Source: Candidatus Methylomirabilota bacterium
GTDB taxonomy: Bacteria; Methylomirabilota; Methylomirabilia; Methylomirabilales; Methylomirabilaceae
Direction of reading: 5' to 3'
Length of the DNA: 10,865 nucleotides
Assembly: GCA_016200385.1 (NCBI GenBank)
Contig: JACQEV010000043.1
Location: 1-10,865, forward strand
Positions within the stretch are counted from its first letter, which is position 1, and each line of letters begins with the position of its first letter. The notes under the pieces are model-generated. The model did not search any database, had not been told where the DNA came from, and was given only the letters and a program-made list of their open reading frames with translations. The translations under genes were made by a program, and so were the position numbers. Below, piece after piece: positions 1 through 6,857 of the stretch.

Positions 1-575
1 ATCGAGGCATAGCGTTCATCCTCGCCCTCGCAGACATTACACGGCGCCCCGACTGGCACGTAGAGCAGCCCATCCGGCCCGAAGCGAATGAACTTCCATC
101 CATGATGCCGATCCCGGGGAAAGCTCTCGTTGAGCACGACAGGCTTCGGCGGATCCTTCAGGTGGGCTTCGATATTGTCGTATCGCAGGATGCGATTCAC
201 TTCGGCCACGTACAGCGCGCCGTCGCGGAACGCGACGCCATTTGGCATATTCAAGCCCCTGGCGAGGGTGATCACCTCGTCGGCTTTATGGTCATGATCG
301 CGATCCACGATGGCATAGACATTCCCTGCGGTCCTCGTTCCCACGAACAAGGTTCCGTTGGGGCTGAGGGTCATAGAACGCGCATTGGGCACATTGCTCG
401 CATAGATGGCAATTTCAAACCCGGGGGGCAATGTGATCTGATCGAGCGGCAAGCCCTGACCGCCGTTCGCTCCACCGCACACAAGGGTTACCGCCAACAA
501 GAGCAACAAGGAGGCACGGGCCGGGGGGTTCCTTCTACGCTGCCTGACCATTTGCGGGGTGCCTAGCGCGTTCAT
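1..575 (-). CDS. Secreted PQQ-dependent sugar dehydrogenase-like protein (sorbosone/glucose dehydrogenase family), 3' part outside window
   Basis: The 191 visible codons start at ATG 575-573 and are still open at base 1, so the C-terminal part is missing. Residues 11-20 are Arg-rich and are followed by a Leu-rich hydrophobic stretch (22-33) and small residues (34-39). This is a Sec-type signal peptide, so the product should be periplasmic or secreted. The mature part has beta-propeller-like strands such as SMTLSPNGTLFVGTR (67-81) and LNMPNGVAFRDGALYVAEV. The segment HHGWKFIRFGPDGLLYV (157-173) matches the region of soluble PQQ glucose dehydrogenase that holds the catalytic His; His158 is the likely equivalent. 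The family oxidises sugars or related aldoses with PQQ, but many members have no proven substrate. The ribosome binding site GGGAGGT (586-592) lies immediately after the stop of the upstream quinone reductase, so the two genes are probably co-transcribed. Family-level call is good; substrate unknown. Confidence 0.8.
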   Translation of the reverse strand, partial: MNALGTPQMVRQRRRNPPARASLLLLLAVTLVCGGANGGQGLPLDQITLPPGFEIAIYASNVPNARSMTLSPNGTLFVGTRTAGNVYAIVDRDHDHKADEVITLARGLNMPNGVAFRDGALYVAEVNRILRYDNIEAHLKDPPKPVVLNESFPRDRHHGWKFIRFGPDGLLYVPVGAPCNVCEGEDERYAS

Positions 576-593
576 GGATGAAGCGACCTCCCG

Positions 594-1562
594 TTAGGGG
601 ATCAATAATACCTTGCCTTTGGTTTTTCGCCCTTCGAGGTAGCGATGGGCCTCCGCGGCCTCTTTCAGGGGGAAGGTCTTGTCGATCCGCACATGAAGCT
701 CGCCGGCGGTGATCCACGTGAACAGGTCGCCGGCCCGCTTCAACAGTTCCGCCCGATCTCGCATGTGATGCGCGAGGGTGGGGCGAGTCAGGAATACTGA
801 ACCCTTGGCGCTGAGACCCTGTGGATTCAGCGGCGGCACCGGCCCGCTGGCTTGGCCGTATAGAACCATGTAGCCTCGAGGTGTGAGACAATTCAGGCTC
901 TTGTCGAAGGTCGTCTGCCCGACGGAGTCGTACACAACGTTCACCCCTTTGCCATTGGTCAGGCGCCTGGTCTCCGCTTCAAAGTCACTCTGCGTATAGA
1001 GGATGACCTCAGCCGCACCGGCTTCCCTGGCCAATCGCGCCTTCTCCTCTGTCGAGACGGTCCCGATGACCCAGCCTCCCCGCCTCTTCGCGAGCTGGAC
1101 CAGCAGCAAGCCGACGCCACCTGCCGCCGCGTGAACCAACGCCGTGTCGCCCGGCTGGATCGGGTAGGTGCTATGAGTAAGGTAGTGCGCTGTCATCCCC
1201 TGAAGCATCACTGCAGCCGCCTGCCGGGTGTCCAGAGCGTTGGGAATCGGCACCAGCATCCAGGCCGGGACGATCGCATACTGGCCATACGAGCCCACGT
1301 GTCCAGCGTAGGCGACGCGGTCTCTCAGTCGGACGTCTGAAACCCCAGGGCCGACCGCATCGACCTCCCCGGCAGCTTCCCTGCCGGGGATCATGGGGAG
1401 CGGGCCAGGGTATTGGCCCGTTCGCTGGTAGATATCGACATAGTTGACCCCAACTGCGTCGATCTTGACCCGCGCTTCGCCAACACCGGGTTCGGGAAGC
1501 GACACCTCATCGTAGCGAAGAACTTCGGGGCCACCAAACTCATGCTGTCGAATGACGCGCAT
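594..1562 (-). CDS. qor: Zinc-independent NADPH:quinone oxidoreductase (MDR superfamily, zeta-crystallin-like)
   Basis: The product is 322 residues, close to the 327 of E. coli Qor. The start at ATG 1562 is chosen because AAGGGAGGG lies seven bases upstream and the protein then begins [14 protein letters not shown], the usual family N-terminus. A start further upstream would add 12 residues of poor quality. The NADPH-binding motif [16 protein letters not shown] is at 144-159. [15 protein letters not shown] (60-74) is the usual strand of the GroES-like domain. The Qor signature [10 protein letters not shown] (235-244), a TRPTL segment and a C-terminal GKVLLIP are present. The zinc-ligand cysteines of true alcohol dehydrogenases are absent. 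Family enzymes reduce quinones or reactive enones in the cytoplasm using NADPH. The PQQ dehydrogenase gene follows after 18 bases and probably shares its transcript. Confident as Qor family; the physiological substrate cannot be read from sequence. Confidence 0.93.
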   Translation of the reverse strand: MRVIRQHEFGGPEVLRYDEVSLPEPGVGEARVKIDAVGVNYVDIYQRTGQYPGPLPMIPGREAAGEVDAVGPGVSDVRLRDRVAYAGHVGSYGQYAIVPAWMLVPIPNALDTRQAAAVMLQGMTAHYLTHSTYPIQPGDTALVHAAAGGVGLLLVQLAKRRGGWVIGTVSTEEKARLAREAGAAEVILYTQSDFEAETRRLTNGKGVNVVYDSVGQTTFDKSLNCLTPRGYMVLYGQASGPVPPLNPQGLSAKGSVFLTRPTLAHHMRDRAELLKRAGDLFTWITAGELHVRIDKTFPLKEAAEAHRYLEGRKTKGKVLLIP

Positions 1563-1593
1563 ACGGTTCCCTCCCTTTTGGTCTAACGCCTTC

Positions 1594-1615
1594 GTCACGT
1601 ATACGTCAGCGTGAC
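1594..1615. promoter_or_regulatory. Inverted-repeat cluster upstream of the quinone reductase gene, possible operator
   Basis: The perfect 10-bp palindrome ACGTATACGT (1597-1606) lies inside a larger inverted repeat, GTCACG (1594-1599) and CGTGAC (1610-1615). It is about 35-50 bases upstream of the qor start codon, where a promoter or operator would be expected. A TATACG hexamer lies within it on the minus strand, without a convincing -35 partner. The rest of the gap up to the acetyltransferase stop (1616-1649) shows nothing further. Regulatory function is an inference from position and symmetry. Confidence 0.35.
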
Positions 1616-1649
1616 AGAATCCACCGGCATCATGCCTTACCCGGCTCCT

Positions 1650-2666
1650 TCATAAATCAGTGGGATCGAGGAACAGGGGTCGGCCCCCCAGCCTCACCTC
1701 CGTGCGGATGGAACGGGCGAAAAGCTGGATGCCGAGCTCGAACCGCTCGAATTGCCTGATCGCTGCGAACGCTTGATCTTCTGGATCATACGGAATGATG
1801 AGGACCGGGATGATTGGACCTCGCCGGCGCTCGGCCAGGAGCCGTGTGGCTTCCTGGATCGCTTCGGCCAACAGCTCAGGTGTCTGAAAAGCCAGGGGCA
1901 GAAGGAAATGTGGGGCGATCTCCCCTGCCTGAAACAGCCAGGGGTGCTCAGCCTGTTCCCTCGGGCTTCTTTGCTGGATCCGCATCCTTATGATCGGGGA
2001 GTAGTCCCAGAGGCCGAAGCACGCTGTGAGTTCCCCCCCGACGTCCGGGCCATAGCAGGTTCGGAGAGCACGGCCTGGAGACCTTTTGAGCAACCCGTGT
2101 AACGCGGCGACATCGAAAGGCGGAAAAAGGTCATGGCAAGGAAACGCGCTCCGAAACAAGAGGGCAGTCCGATCGAGATCCTGCTCCTCAAGGGGTCGCC
2201 ACCGCCCGGCTCCTCCCGCCTCGCCGGCCGGGAGGATCGCAAGGACGCACCGTCTCACCGCCCGGGCGCCACGTTTTGCCAGAAGCCCCAGGGACGGGAC
2301 GTTCCCTTCCAACACTAAGGAGAAGGTGAAGTCGGCTTCCCTCTGCTTGACCAGCTCTATCAAGGCATCTCCGATGGCTGAGGCCACTCCCAACCGACGG
2401 AAGGCCGGATCCACACGCAGGCCATAGAAATACGCCGCTTTCAGAAGCTCATCCCCCACCCGGAGGGGCTTCAGTGCCGCCCCTCCCACGCCAAGTATGG
2501 TGTTGCCGGCCTCGGCGACAAGAAGCTGAGGCTGTTCGTATGGCTTGGATCGAGCGAAGAAATCGTGGGAACGGACGAAGGCCATGATGGTTTCTTCGCC
2601 CATCGTGCACCGGCGATCCAGCTCAACGAGCGCCTCGTTATCGCTCTCGCGCGCCTGTCGAACCAT
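1650..2666 (-). CDS. GNAT-family N-acetyltransferase with an extra C-terminal domain
   Basis: From ATG 2666 the protein is 338 residues, about twice a minimal GNAT domain. The N-terminal half is a recognisable GNAT: it begins MVRQARESDNEALVELDRR, has an exposed strand LLVAEAGNTILGVGGAAL, and then motif A, FYGLRVDPAFRRLGVASAIG, whose R-R-L-G-V-A is the acetyl-CoA pyrophosphate loop. The downstream segment EGNVPSLGLLAKRGAR is the usual motif B, where such proteins read N-x-x-S-x-x-L-x-x-x-x-G. The C-terminal half (about residues 155-338) has a GNAT-like or SCP2-like feel but I do not recognise it. Start choice is uncertain: an in-frame ATG at 2711 and GTG at 2684 would add 15 or 6 residues, and none has a strong ribosome binding site. 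The gene follows the broken MFS gene in the same direction. Acceptor substrate unknown. Confidence 0.8.
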   Translation of the reverse strand: MVRQARESDNEALVELDRRCTMGEETIMAFVRSHDFFARSKPYEQPQLLVAEAGNTILGVGGAALKPLRVGDELLKAAYFYGLRVDPAFRRLGVASAIGDALIELVKQREADFTFSLVLEGNVPSLGLLAKRGARAVRRCVLAILPAGEAGGAGRWRPLEEQDLDRTALLFRSAFPCHDLFPPFDVAALHGLLKRSPGRALRTCYGPDVGGELTACFGLWDYSPIIRMRIQQRSPREQAEHPWLFQAGEIAPHFLLPLAFQTPELLAEAIQEATRLLAERRRGPIIPVLIIPYDPEDQAFAAIRQFERFELGIQLFARSIRTEVRLGGRPLFLDPTDL

Positions 2667-2729
2667 GAAATGCGCTCTTTTCACCTTCCCGACCCCCGAG
2701 TCGCCAGCCATGACAAAGCAAGGCGACCA

Positions 2730-2735
2730 AGTATA
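2730..2735 (-). promoter_or_regulatory. Possible -10 element for the acetyltransferase gene
   Basis: TATACT is read on the minus strand in the 30-base gap between the MFS stop and the first possible start of the acetyltransferase. It would place a transcript start near 2723. No good -35 is found 16-18 bases upstream, so the call is weak. The acetyltransferase may instead be transcribed from further upstream through the MFS remnant. Confidence 0.25.
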
Positions 2736-2741
2736 TTCGCC

Positions 2742-3852
2742 TTAATCTGCGGGCGGCCTGGTCAAGCTGGTTGCCGACTGGAGTCCTGAAGCCACTTCCG
2801 GAATGATGCCCTTTCGTGCATAAATCGGGCGAACCATTTCCCGTAACGAAGGAAGTGCTCTGGCGAACACCAGCGAACCTGAAATGCAGCACACTCCGCC
2901 CAGCAACAACGTCGCTGGGGCACCGATCCGACTGGCGAGTCCACCAGCCAGCAAACTGCCAAATGGGGCCGCGCCGGCAAACGCCATCGTGAATAGGCTC
3001 ATCACCCGCCCGCGTTTGTCGTCATCCACAATGGTCTGCAAGACGGTGTTACTCGCTGCGAACTGGAGCACCATTCCAAATCCGGTTAACAGCATGAACA
3101 GCAGGGACATCCACAGGACGCGTGATACAGAAAACGCGAGGAGGCTGATGCCAAAAAGACCTGCGGACACGGCAATCACATTCCCTAACCCGCGGACACT
3201 CCTTCTCGATGCGAGATAGATCGTCCCCCCTAACGCTCCGATCCCCGAAGCTCCCACCAGAAAACCGAGCGTGTGAGCGCCGCCATGAAGGACGTCCTTC
3301 GCAAAGACTGGCATGAGGATCGTGTACGGCATGGCCACCAAGCTGACCAATCCAAGCAGGAGCAGAATGGACCTGATGGGCGCGAATCCAAGCGCGTAAG
3401 AAAACGCCTCTCTCAACTCTTGCATGACATGAGCGCGTTGACCGTGCTTCCCTTCGTTCAATCATGTCCACGATGAACGCCTGACATACCGGCATATCGA
3501 CCGCGTTCACAAGACCCAGCAATATACTGAGGGCGATGATCTGCCACACAGTGACGGCGCCCGTCAAAACGAGAAGCGCGAACATCAACGCCTGTAACAT
3601 CGCCAGGGTTTGGGTCACGATCAAAATCCGATGACGATTCATTCTGTCGGCAAAGACCCCGGCAAAGGGGGCCAGCAGAAAAGTGGGAATCTGGCCGGCG
3701 AATCCTACCACACCTAAGACGAACGCTGAATTCGTCATGTGATAGACCAACCAACTTGCGGCAATTTGCTGCATCCAGGTCCCAATCAAGGAGATGCTTT
3801 GTCCCCCGAAGAACAGGCGGTAATTCCTGGAATGCAACGCCCGAAAAATCAT
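2742..3852 (-). pseudogene. MFS-type exporter (MFS_3/EntS-like), broken by internal deletion and frameshift
   Basis: Two reading frames together make one transporter. The first (ATG 3852 to about 3448) gives about 135 good residues: MIFRALHSRNYRLFFGGQ, the MFS motif A-like GVFADRMNRHR and helices 1-4, ending DMPVCQAFIVDMIERRE. After that the same frame continues as charged nonsense to a stop at 3049. The second frame (about 3455 to the stop at 2742) picks up at VMQELREAFSYALGFAPIR and carries helices 7-12, including AASNTVLQTIVDDDKRGRVMS. In intact relatives an extra segment of roughly 55-65 residues with helices 5 and 6 lies between these two points. The locus therefore shows a deletion of length not divisible by three, not a simple one-base slip. 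The start at 3852 has a GAGGGG ribosome binding site. A working transporter is unlikely unless the assembly is wrong here. Family relatives export small molecules such as siderophores or drugs; substrate unknown. Confidence 0.82.
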
Positions 3853-3922
3853 TCCCACCCCTCTTGCATTCTTACAAACAATTCGTCAAGGATTCGATTG
3901 CAGATGCCACCTGTCCCAACCC

Positions 3923-4057
3923 TCAGCTCGTCCTCGCACGGACTGCGGCCGATAGCGTCAGCCGATGGAGGCCGACCAGACCCGACTGATCGATTCCGGC
4001 GCCTAGGTATCCTCCGGCAAGCACGAACGCGATGTAGAAGATTCTTATCGCTCCCAT
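3923..4057 (-). CDS. Possible 44-residue small membrane or exported protein (doubtful)
   Basis: ATG 4057 opens 44 codons to TGA at 3925-3923. The product has a hydrophobic N-terminus (IRIFYIAFVLAGGYLGAG) that could be a signal or membrane segment, then a short tail with several Arg. A TATACT hexamer at 4070-4065 would place the transcript start next to the ATG, so the message would be nearly leaderless; a good ribosome binding site is not seen. The frame is short and I do not recognise a family. It may be chance, or the beginning of a decayed gene in front of the broken MFS gene. Confidence 0.2.
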   Translation of the reverse strand: MGAIRIFYIAFVLAGGYLGAGIDQSGLVGLHRLTLSAAVRARTS

Positions 4058-4064
4058 CTTTCTG

Positions 4065-4070
4065 AGTATA
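4065..4070 (-). promoter_or_regulatory. Possible -10 element upstream of the MFS locus
   Basis: TATACT is read on the minus strand. A TTGACT hexamer lies upstream, but at about 21 bases, which is too far for a standard sigma-70 promoter. It would give the MFS message a leader of about 200 bases. Confidence 0.25.
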
Positions 4071-4265
4071 GCGATTCCAAAATACGAATCCAGTCAAATG
4101 TTATCGATTCGAAAGTCTCCCCAATAGCGTTTCATACCCAAGGGGGCGCCACAGCCGCATGACGTATTTAGTGGAGCTAAATCCTTCGCTTGTCATCGCA
4201 AGGCTCACCCAGTCACCGAAGTGATCGCTTGACCGAGCTGTCCTTAAAGCAAGGCTTGGAGCACG

Positions 4266-4274
4266 TGGTATAAT
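4266..4274 (+). promoter_or_regulatory. Extended -10 promoter of the second MDR dehydrogenase gene
   Basis: TGGTATAAT contains a perfect -10 hexamer (4269-4274) with the TGn extension at 4266-4268. Extended -10 promoters can work with a poor -35, and here the -35 is poor. The transcript would start near 4281, giving a leader of about 58 bases to the ATG at 4339. Confidence 0.6.
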
Positions 4275-4289
4275 CGGTGTGGTTTGGGC

Positions 4290-4311
4290 AGAGCAGCGAC
4301 TGTGCTGCTCT
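4290..4311 (+). promoter_or_regulatory. Hairpin in the 5' leader of the second MDR dehydrogenase gene
   Basis: AGAGCAGC (4290-4297) and GCTGCTCT (4304-4311) form a perfect 8-bp stem with a 6-base loop. It lies just after the predicted transcript start and 14 bases before the ribosome binding site (AAAGGAG, 4326-4332). No U-run follows, so it is not a terminator. It could stabilise the message or bind a regulator; function unknown. Confidence 0.45.
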
Positions 4312-4338
4312 CGGCCTCGGGCGAGAAAGGAGTCAGCA

Positions 4339-5355
4339 ATGACGACGAAGAAAATGAAGGCGATCGGGTTCTTTGAATACGGCAAGCCGGATGTCCTTCG
4401 ATTTGTCGAGGTGCCGCGGCCGGTACCCAGGCCGCGCGACGTGATTGTCAGAGTGAAAGCCGTCTCGGTGAATCCTGTCGATGCGAAAGTGCGGCGGGGT
4501 CTGCGCGGCGGCGCCGACAAGGCGGCTGGCGGGCCTGTTGTGATCGGCTGGGACGCCGCAGGGATCGTCGAGGAGATCGGGAGCGAGGCTCGCCGTCTCC
4601 GGGTCGGGGATGAGGTCTATCTTGCCGGAGACATCACTCGGCACGGTTCCTACGCCGAGTACGTCGCCTGTGACGAGCGCATCGTTGGCAAGAAGCCGAA
4701 AACCCTGTCGTTCGAGGAGGCGGCAGCCATCCCATTGACCGCCATCACGGCCTGGGAGGCGTTCCTCGAGAACATGGACGTTCGAGAGGCTTCCGGCGCC
4801 GGCCGCGCGGCGCTCATCTTCGGCGGGGCCGGCGGCGTGGGCTCCATCGGCATCCAAATCGCGAAACGGGTGTGCGGCCTGCGTGTGATCGCGACGGCCT
4901 CCCGCCCCGAGTCAGCCTCGTTCTGCCGAACGATGGGCGCGGACGGCGTGATCGACCACTCGAAGGAACTCGCGGCGCAGCTCCCTTCGATGGGCGCGAG
5001 CGGCTTCGACTACATCCTCTCGTGCGCTGAGAGGAACGACTTCGCCTCTCTCGCTTCCGTCCTGAACTTCTTAGGCAAGATCTGCTGCATCCTGCCTGCT
5101 CCCGCCGCGGACTTGAGCGCGCTTTTCAGCATGCGCGCGAGCGTCCACTTCGAGAACATGTTCTCTCGACCCATGTTTGGCGTCGAGCCCGAACGCCAGG
5201 GCGCGCTTCTCGACCGCGTGGCGGACCTGCTCGATCGAAGAGTGCTCCAGAGCACCATGACAAAGGTCTTAGACTGGAGCGAATTCCGCGTCGCTCATGA
5301 GGCCATTGAATCGGGCCACACCGTGGGGAAGATCGTGATGCAGGTCGCGAACTGA
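4339..5355 (+). CDS. Zinc-independent MDR oxidoreductase (zinc-type alcohol dehydrogenase-like family)
   Basis: The protein is 338 residues. ATG 4339 is chosen because AAAGGAG lies six bases upstream. The N-terminal GroES-like domain shows VSVNPVDAKVRRG (42-54) and VIGWDAAGIVEEIG (68-81). The nucleotide-binding motif is IFGGAGGVGSIGIQIAK (160-176). GSYAEYVACDE and LSFEEAAAIPLTAITAWEA (123-141) are typical of the subfamily often annotated zinc-binding alcohol dehydrogenase (TIGR02817-like), although the structural and catalytic zinc cysteines are not in place. The likely reaction is NAD(P)H-dependent reduction of quinones or activated double bonds in the cytoplasm. It is not a recent copy of the other quinone reductase in the window: motifs and C-termini differ clearly. 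It converges with the lipoprotein gene, whose stop is 22 bases away, and no terminator is visible between them. Confidence 0.9.
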   Translation: MTTKKMKAIGFFEYGKPDVLRFVEVPRPVPRPRDVIVRVKAVSVNPVDAKVRRGLRGGADKAAGGPVVIGWDAAGIVEEIGSEARRLRVGDEVYLAGDITRHGSYAEYVACDERIVGKKPKTLSFEEAAAIPLTAITAWEAFLENMDVREASGAGRAALIFGGAGGVGSIGIQIAKRVCGLRVIATASRPESASFCRTMGADGVIDHSKELAAQLPSMGASGFDYILSCAERNDFASLASVLNFLGKICCILPAPAADLSALFSMRASVHFENMFSRPMFGVEPERQGALLDRVADLLDRRVLQSTMTKVLDWSEFRVAHEAIESGHTVGKIVMQVAN

Positions 5356-5377
5356 ACGGGCGTTAGGTTGTGCCGAT

Positions 5378-6583
5378 TCATGAAACACGCTTTGATGGAC
5401 CCTTTGCCCCGGGTTTTCTTGCAGGGCCTTTCTTGAGTTGACTGAGCCGGGCTTTCGCCGACTTGGCCTCTGGCGACTTCGGGAATCGCTTGATGAGATT
5501 GGTGAGGACCGTTCGGCCTCGGGACGTCTCCCGCAACTCGAGGGACGCGTATCCCTGTTTGAGCAAAGCGCCTGGCACCTTGGGACTGTCCGGATAATCT
5601 GTCAGGAAGAGGTCGAACTGCTTGATCGCCAAACCATAGTTTTTCCGGCTGTAGAACGACTCGCCGAGCCAGTACTCAGCGTTGGGCAGCAGGCTTGTGT
5701 TGGGATATTGAATGATATAGGCGCGGAACCCGTCGATCGCAAGGTCGTATTTGCCTTTTGTATAATCGTTGAGAGCGTTCTTGTACAGTTCGTCAGGAGT
5801 CACCGCGCTCACCGCTGGTCGGGCTGGCAGGGCCGGGAGAGGAGGGGAAGGGGTCGCCTGGCCTGAAGGCAACGTCGAGGGCGGCGAAGGTAGCTTGACG
5901 AGCCCCGGTACCTGCTGGGCCACGGGCGGGGCAGTCTGCTTGGCGGCGACCGCTTTTCTTGCTTCGCTCAGGGCGAGTTGTGTCGTCGCGTCGACCTGTT
6001 GAATGGCGGCATTGGCTTGGTCCGCCATCTGTTGCAGGGCGTTGGTCACATGCTGAGCCGTCTGCTGGGACGCGGTGGCGGCCTGTTGGGCGAGCGCGGT
6101 TGCATCTTGGGCAGCAGCTGTGGACGTCTGGCCTGCCATTTTAGCTTCGCGGACTGCAACAAGGGCTTGACTGAGCTGATTGCCGAGGCCATCAACCCTC
6201 TTATTCAGTTCGGAGATACGATGGCCTATCTCTTCAACTCGCCCTTGAGTCAGCCGTGCCTGGTCTGCAAGCTCATCCAGTTTTGTGTTGAGGCTTGCCT
6301 GTGACCCCATGAATCCCTCGACGTCCTCGCTCCGCTCCTGAGCGGCTTTTTCCAGTCGGCTCTTCAGCTCGGTCTCGAGTTTTCCAATCCGATCCTCGAT
6401 GAAGGCCTTCTCCCCCTCGTTCGCTCTGGAGACGGCCGCCACCTCGCTTCTCAGCGAGTCGAAATCGCGCTGCATCAGAGTAGAACGCAGATCGCCTTCG
6501 CATCCCGCCACGAGAACTGTCAGGATCAAGACCATCTCCACCGCGAAGGGCGCAACGCTCACCCGCTCACTTCTACCAAGCAT
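5378..6583 (-). CDS. Lipoprotein with long coiled coil and C-terminal TPR domain (YbgF/CpoB-like)
   Basis: From ATG 6583 the protein is 401 residues. This start has GAGAGG five bases upstream and gives a normal lipoprotein signal: a charged N-terminus, hydrophobic VEMVLILTVLVAG, and lipobox LVAGC with the lipidated cysteine at 28. Starting at 6643 would add 20 unlikely residues. Residues about 35-215 are a charged heptad coiled coil that becomes very Ala/Gln-rich after 150. A Pro-rich linker follows (about 216-262). Residues 263-383 are three TPR-like repeats with phrases typical of YbgF/CpoB tails: YKNALNDYTKGKYDLAIDGF, NAEYWLGESFYSRKNY and LLKQGYASLELRE. The tail is Lys/Arg-rich. CpoB links the Tol-Pal system to peptidoglycan synthesis during constriction, but no tol or pal gene is near and classical CpoB is soluble periplasmic and shorter. 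An envelope role is likely; the exact partner is inference. Confidence 0.83.
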   Translation of the reverse strand: MLGRSERVSVAPFAVEMVLILTVLVAGCEGDLRSTLMQRDFDSLRSEVAAVSRANEGEKAFIEDRIGKLETELKSRLEKAAQERSEDVEGFMGSQASLNTKLDELADQARLTQGRVEEIGHRISELNKRVDGLGNQLSQALVAVREAKMAGQTSTAAAQDATALAQQAATASQQTAQHVTNALQQMADQANAAIQQVDATTQLALSEARKAVAAKQTAPPVAQQVPGLVKLPSPPSTLPSGQATPSPPLPALPARPAVSAVTPDELYKNALNDYTKGKYDLAIDGFRAYIIQYPNTSLLPNAEYWLGESFYSRKNYGLAIKQFDLFLTDYPDSPKVPGALLKQGYASLELRETSRGRTVLTNLIKRFPKSPEAKSAKARLSQLKKGPARKPGAKGPSKRVS

Positions 6584-6665
6584 TCCAGCCTCTCGATGTT
6601 TCGAAGGCGCGTCTCCGTAACAGTTCATGCGTCCGCTCATCAAGTTGAATGTGGGTCCGCTTCAT
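6573..6665 (-). pseudogene. Truncated ribbon-helix-helix (CopG/VapB-like) antitoxin remnant overlapping the lipoprotein start
   Basis: ATG 6665 opens 30 codons to TAG at 6575-6573. The first 21 residues, MKRTHIQLDERT followed by HELLRRRAF, match the intact antitoxin at 9343-9606 at 18 of 21 positions. The bases just before the ATG are also alike. After that Phe the similarity stops, so the second helix of the fold and the C-terminal toxin-binding part are lost and it cannot act as a normal RHH dimer. The lipoprotein ATG (6583) and its ribosome binding site lie inside this frame, and the remnant's stop is eight bases further on. Translation of the remnant could therefore feed ribosomes to the lipoprotein gene. 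The homology is seen directly; the coupling is inferred. Confidence 0.75.
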
Positions 6666-6686
6666 AGAGGTTCCCGCATTGGATGG

Positions 6687-6715
6687 AGTATAATCGCAGT
6701 CTGCTGACATGGCAA
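6687..6715 (-). promoter_or_regulatory. Sigma-70 promoter for the antitoxin remnant and lipoprotein gene
   Basis: On the minus strand TTGCCA (6715-6710) and TATACT (6692-6687) are separated by exactly 17 bases, each one base off consensus. The transcript would start near 6680, about 15 bases before the remnant ATG and about 97 before the lipoprotein ATG. It is the strongest promoter seen for the lipoprotein gene. Confidence 0.6.
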
Positions 6716-6828
6716 TATGCGATCAATGATTTTCGATTTTCGCGTGCCGCGGCGTGCGAGCCGCAAGAGGGCGTGCGCTTCCAGCAAACCCTCCATCCTC
6801 CGGCAGAATTCTCGTCACACTTTGCAGC

Positions 6829-6857
6829 TTGGCAAAAGCCGCCAAGCGTGCTATAGT
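6829..6857 (+). promoter_or_regulatory. Sigma-70 promoter of the DEAD-box helicase gene
   Basis: TTGGCA (6829-6834) and TATAGT (6852-6857) are separated by 17 bases, with a TGC extension just before the -10. The transcript would start near 6864 and give a leader of about 190 bases before the helicase ATG at 7057. An imperfect inverted repeat, GTTTCAC and GCGAAAC, lies at about 6860-6876 around the start site. The gap from 6716 to 6828 shows nothing else. Confidence 0.6.

Larger units (their letters stand above)
4071..4338. other. Divergent intergenic region between the MFS locus and the second MDR dehydrogenase
   Basis: No convincing gene is seen here. The region holds the ATTTAG-TGGAG-CTAAAT inverted repeat (4166-4182), a small TCAC-CGAA-GTGA hairpin near 4212, the extended -10 promoter at 4266-4274 and the leader hairpin at 4290-4311. 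The stretch around 4190-4235 resembles a degenerate dispersed repeat, but no second copy occurs in this window. Confidence 0.5.

Noticed and set aside
102..566. A 154-codon plus-strand frame at the left end
   Set aside because: It is opposite the signal-peptide-bearing PQQ dehydrogenase, which reads cleanly on the minus strand. Its product resembles no family.
4190..4235. Possible REP-like or dispersed palindromic repeat
   Set aside because: It contains a TCAC-CGAA-GTGA hairpin and looks like common intergenic repeats, but there is no second copy in the window and the outer arms do not pair cleanly.
4101..4520. A minus-strand frame of 139 codons across the promoter of the second dehydrogenase
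   Set aside because: It overlaps a well-supported promoter, ribosome binding site and gene start on the other strand. Its middle reads like a degenerate dispersed repeat, not protein.
594..5355. The two quinone-reductase-like genes as a recent tandem duplication
   Set aside because: Their sequences fall in different subfamilies with different nucleotide-site wording and C-termini, and they are on opposite strands. They are old paralogues at most.
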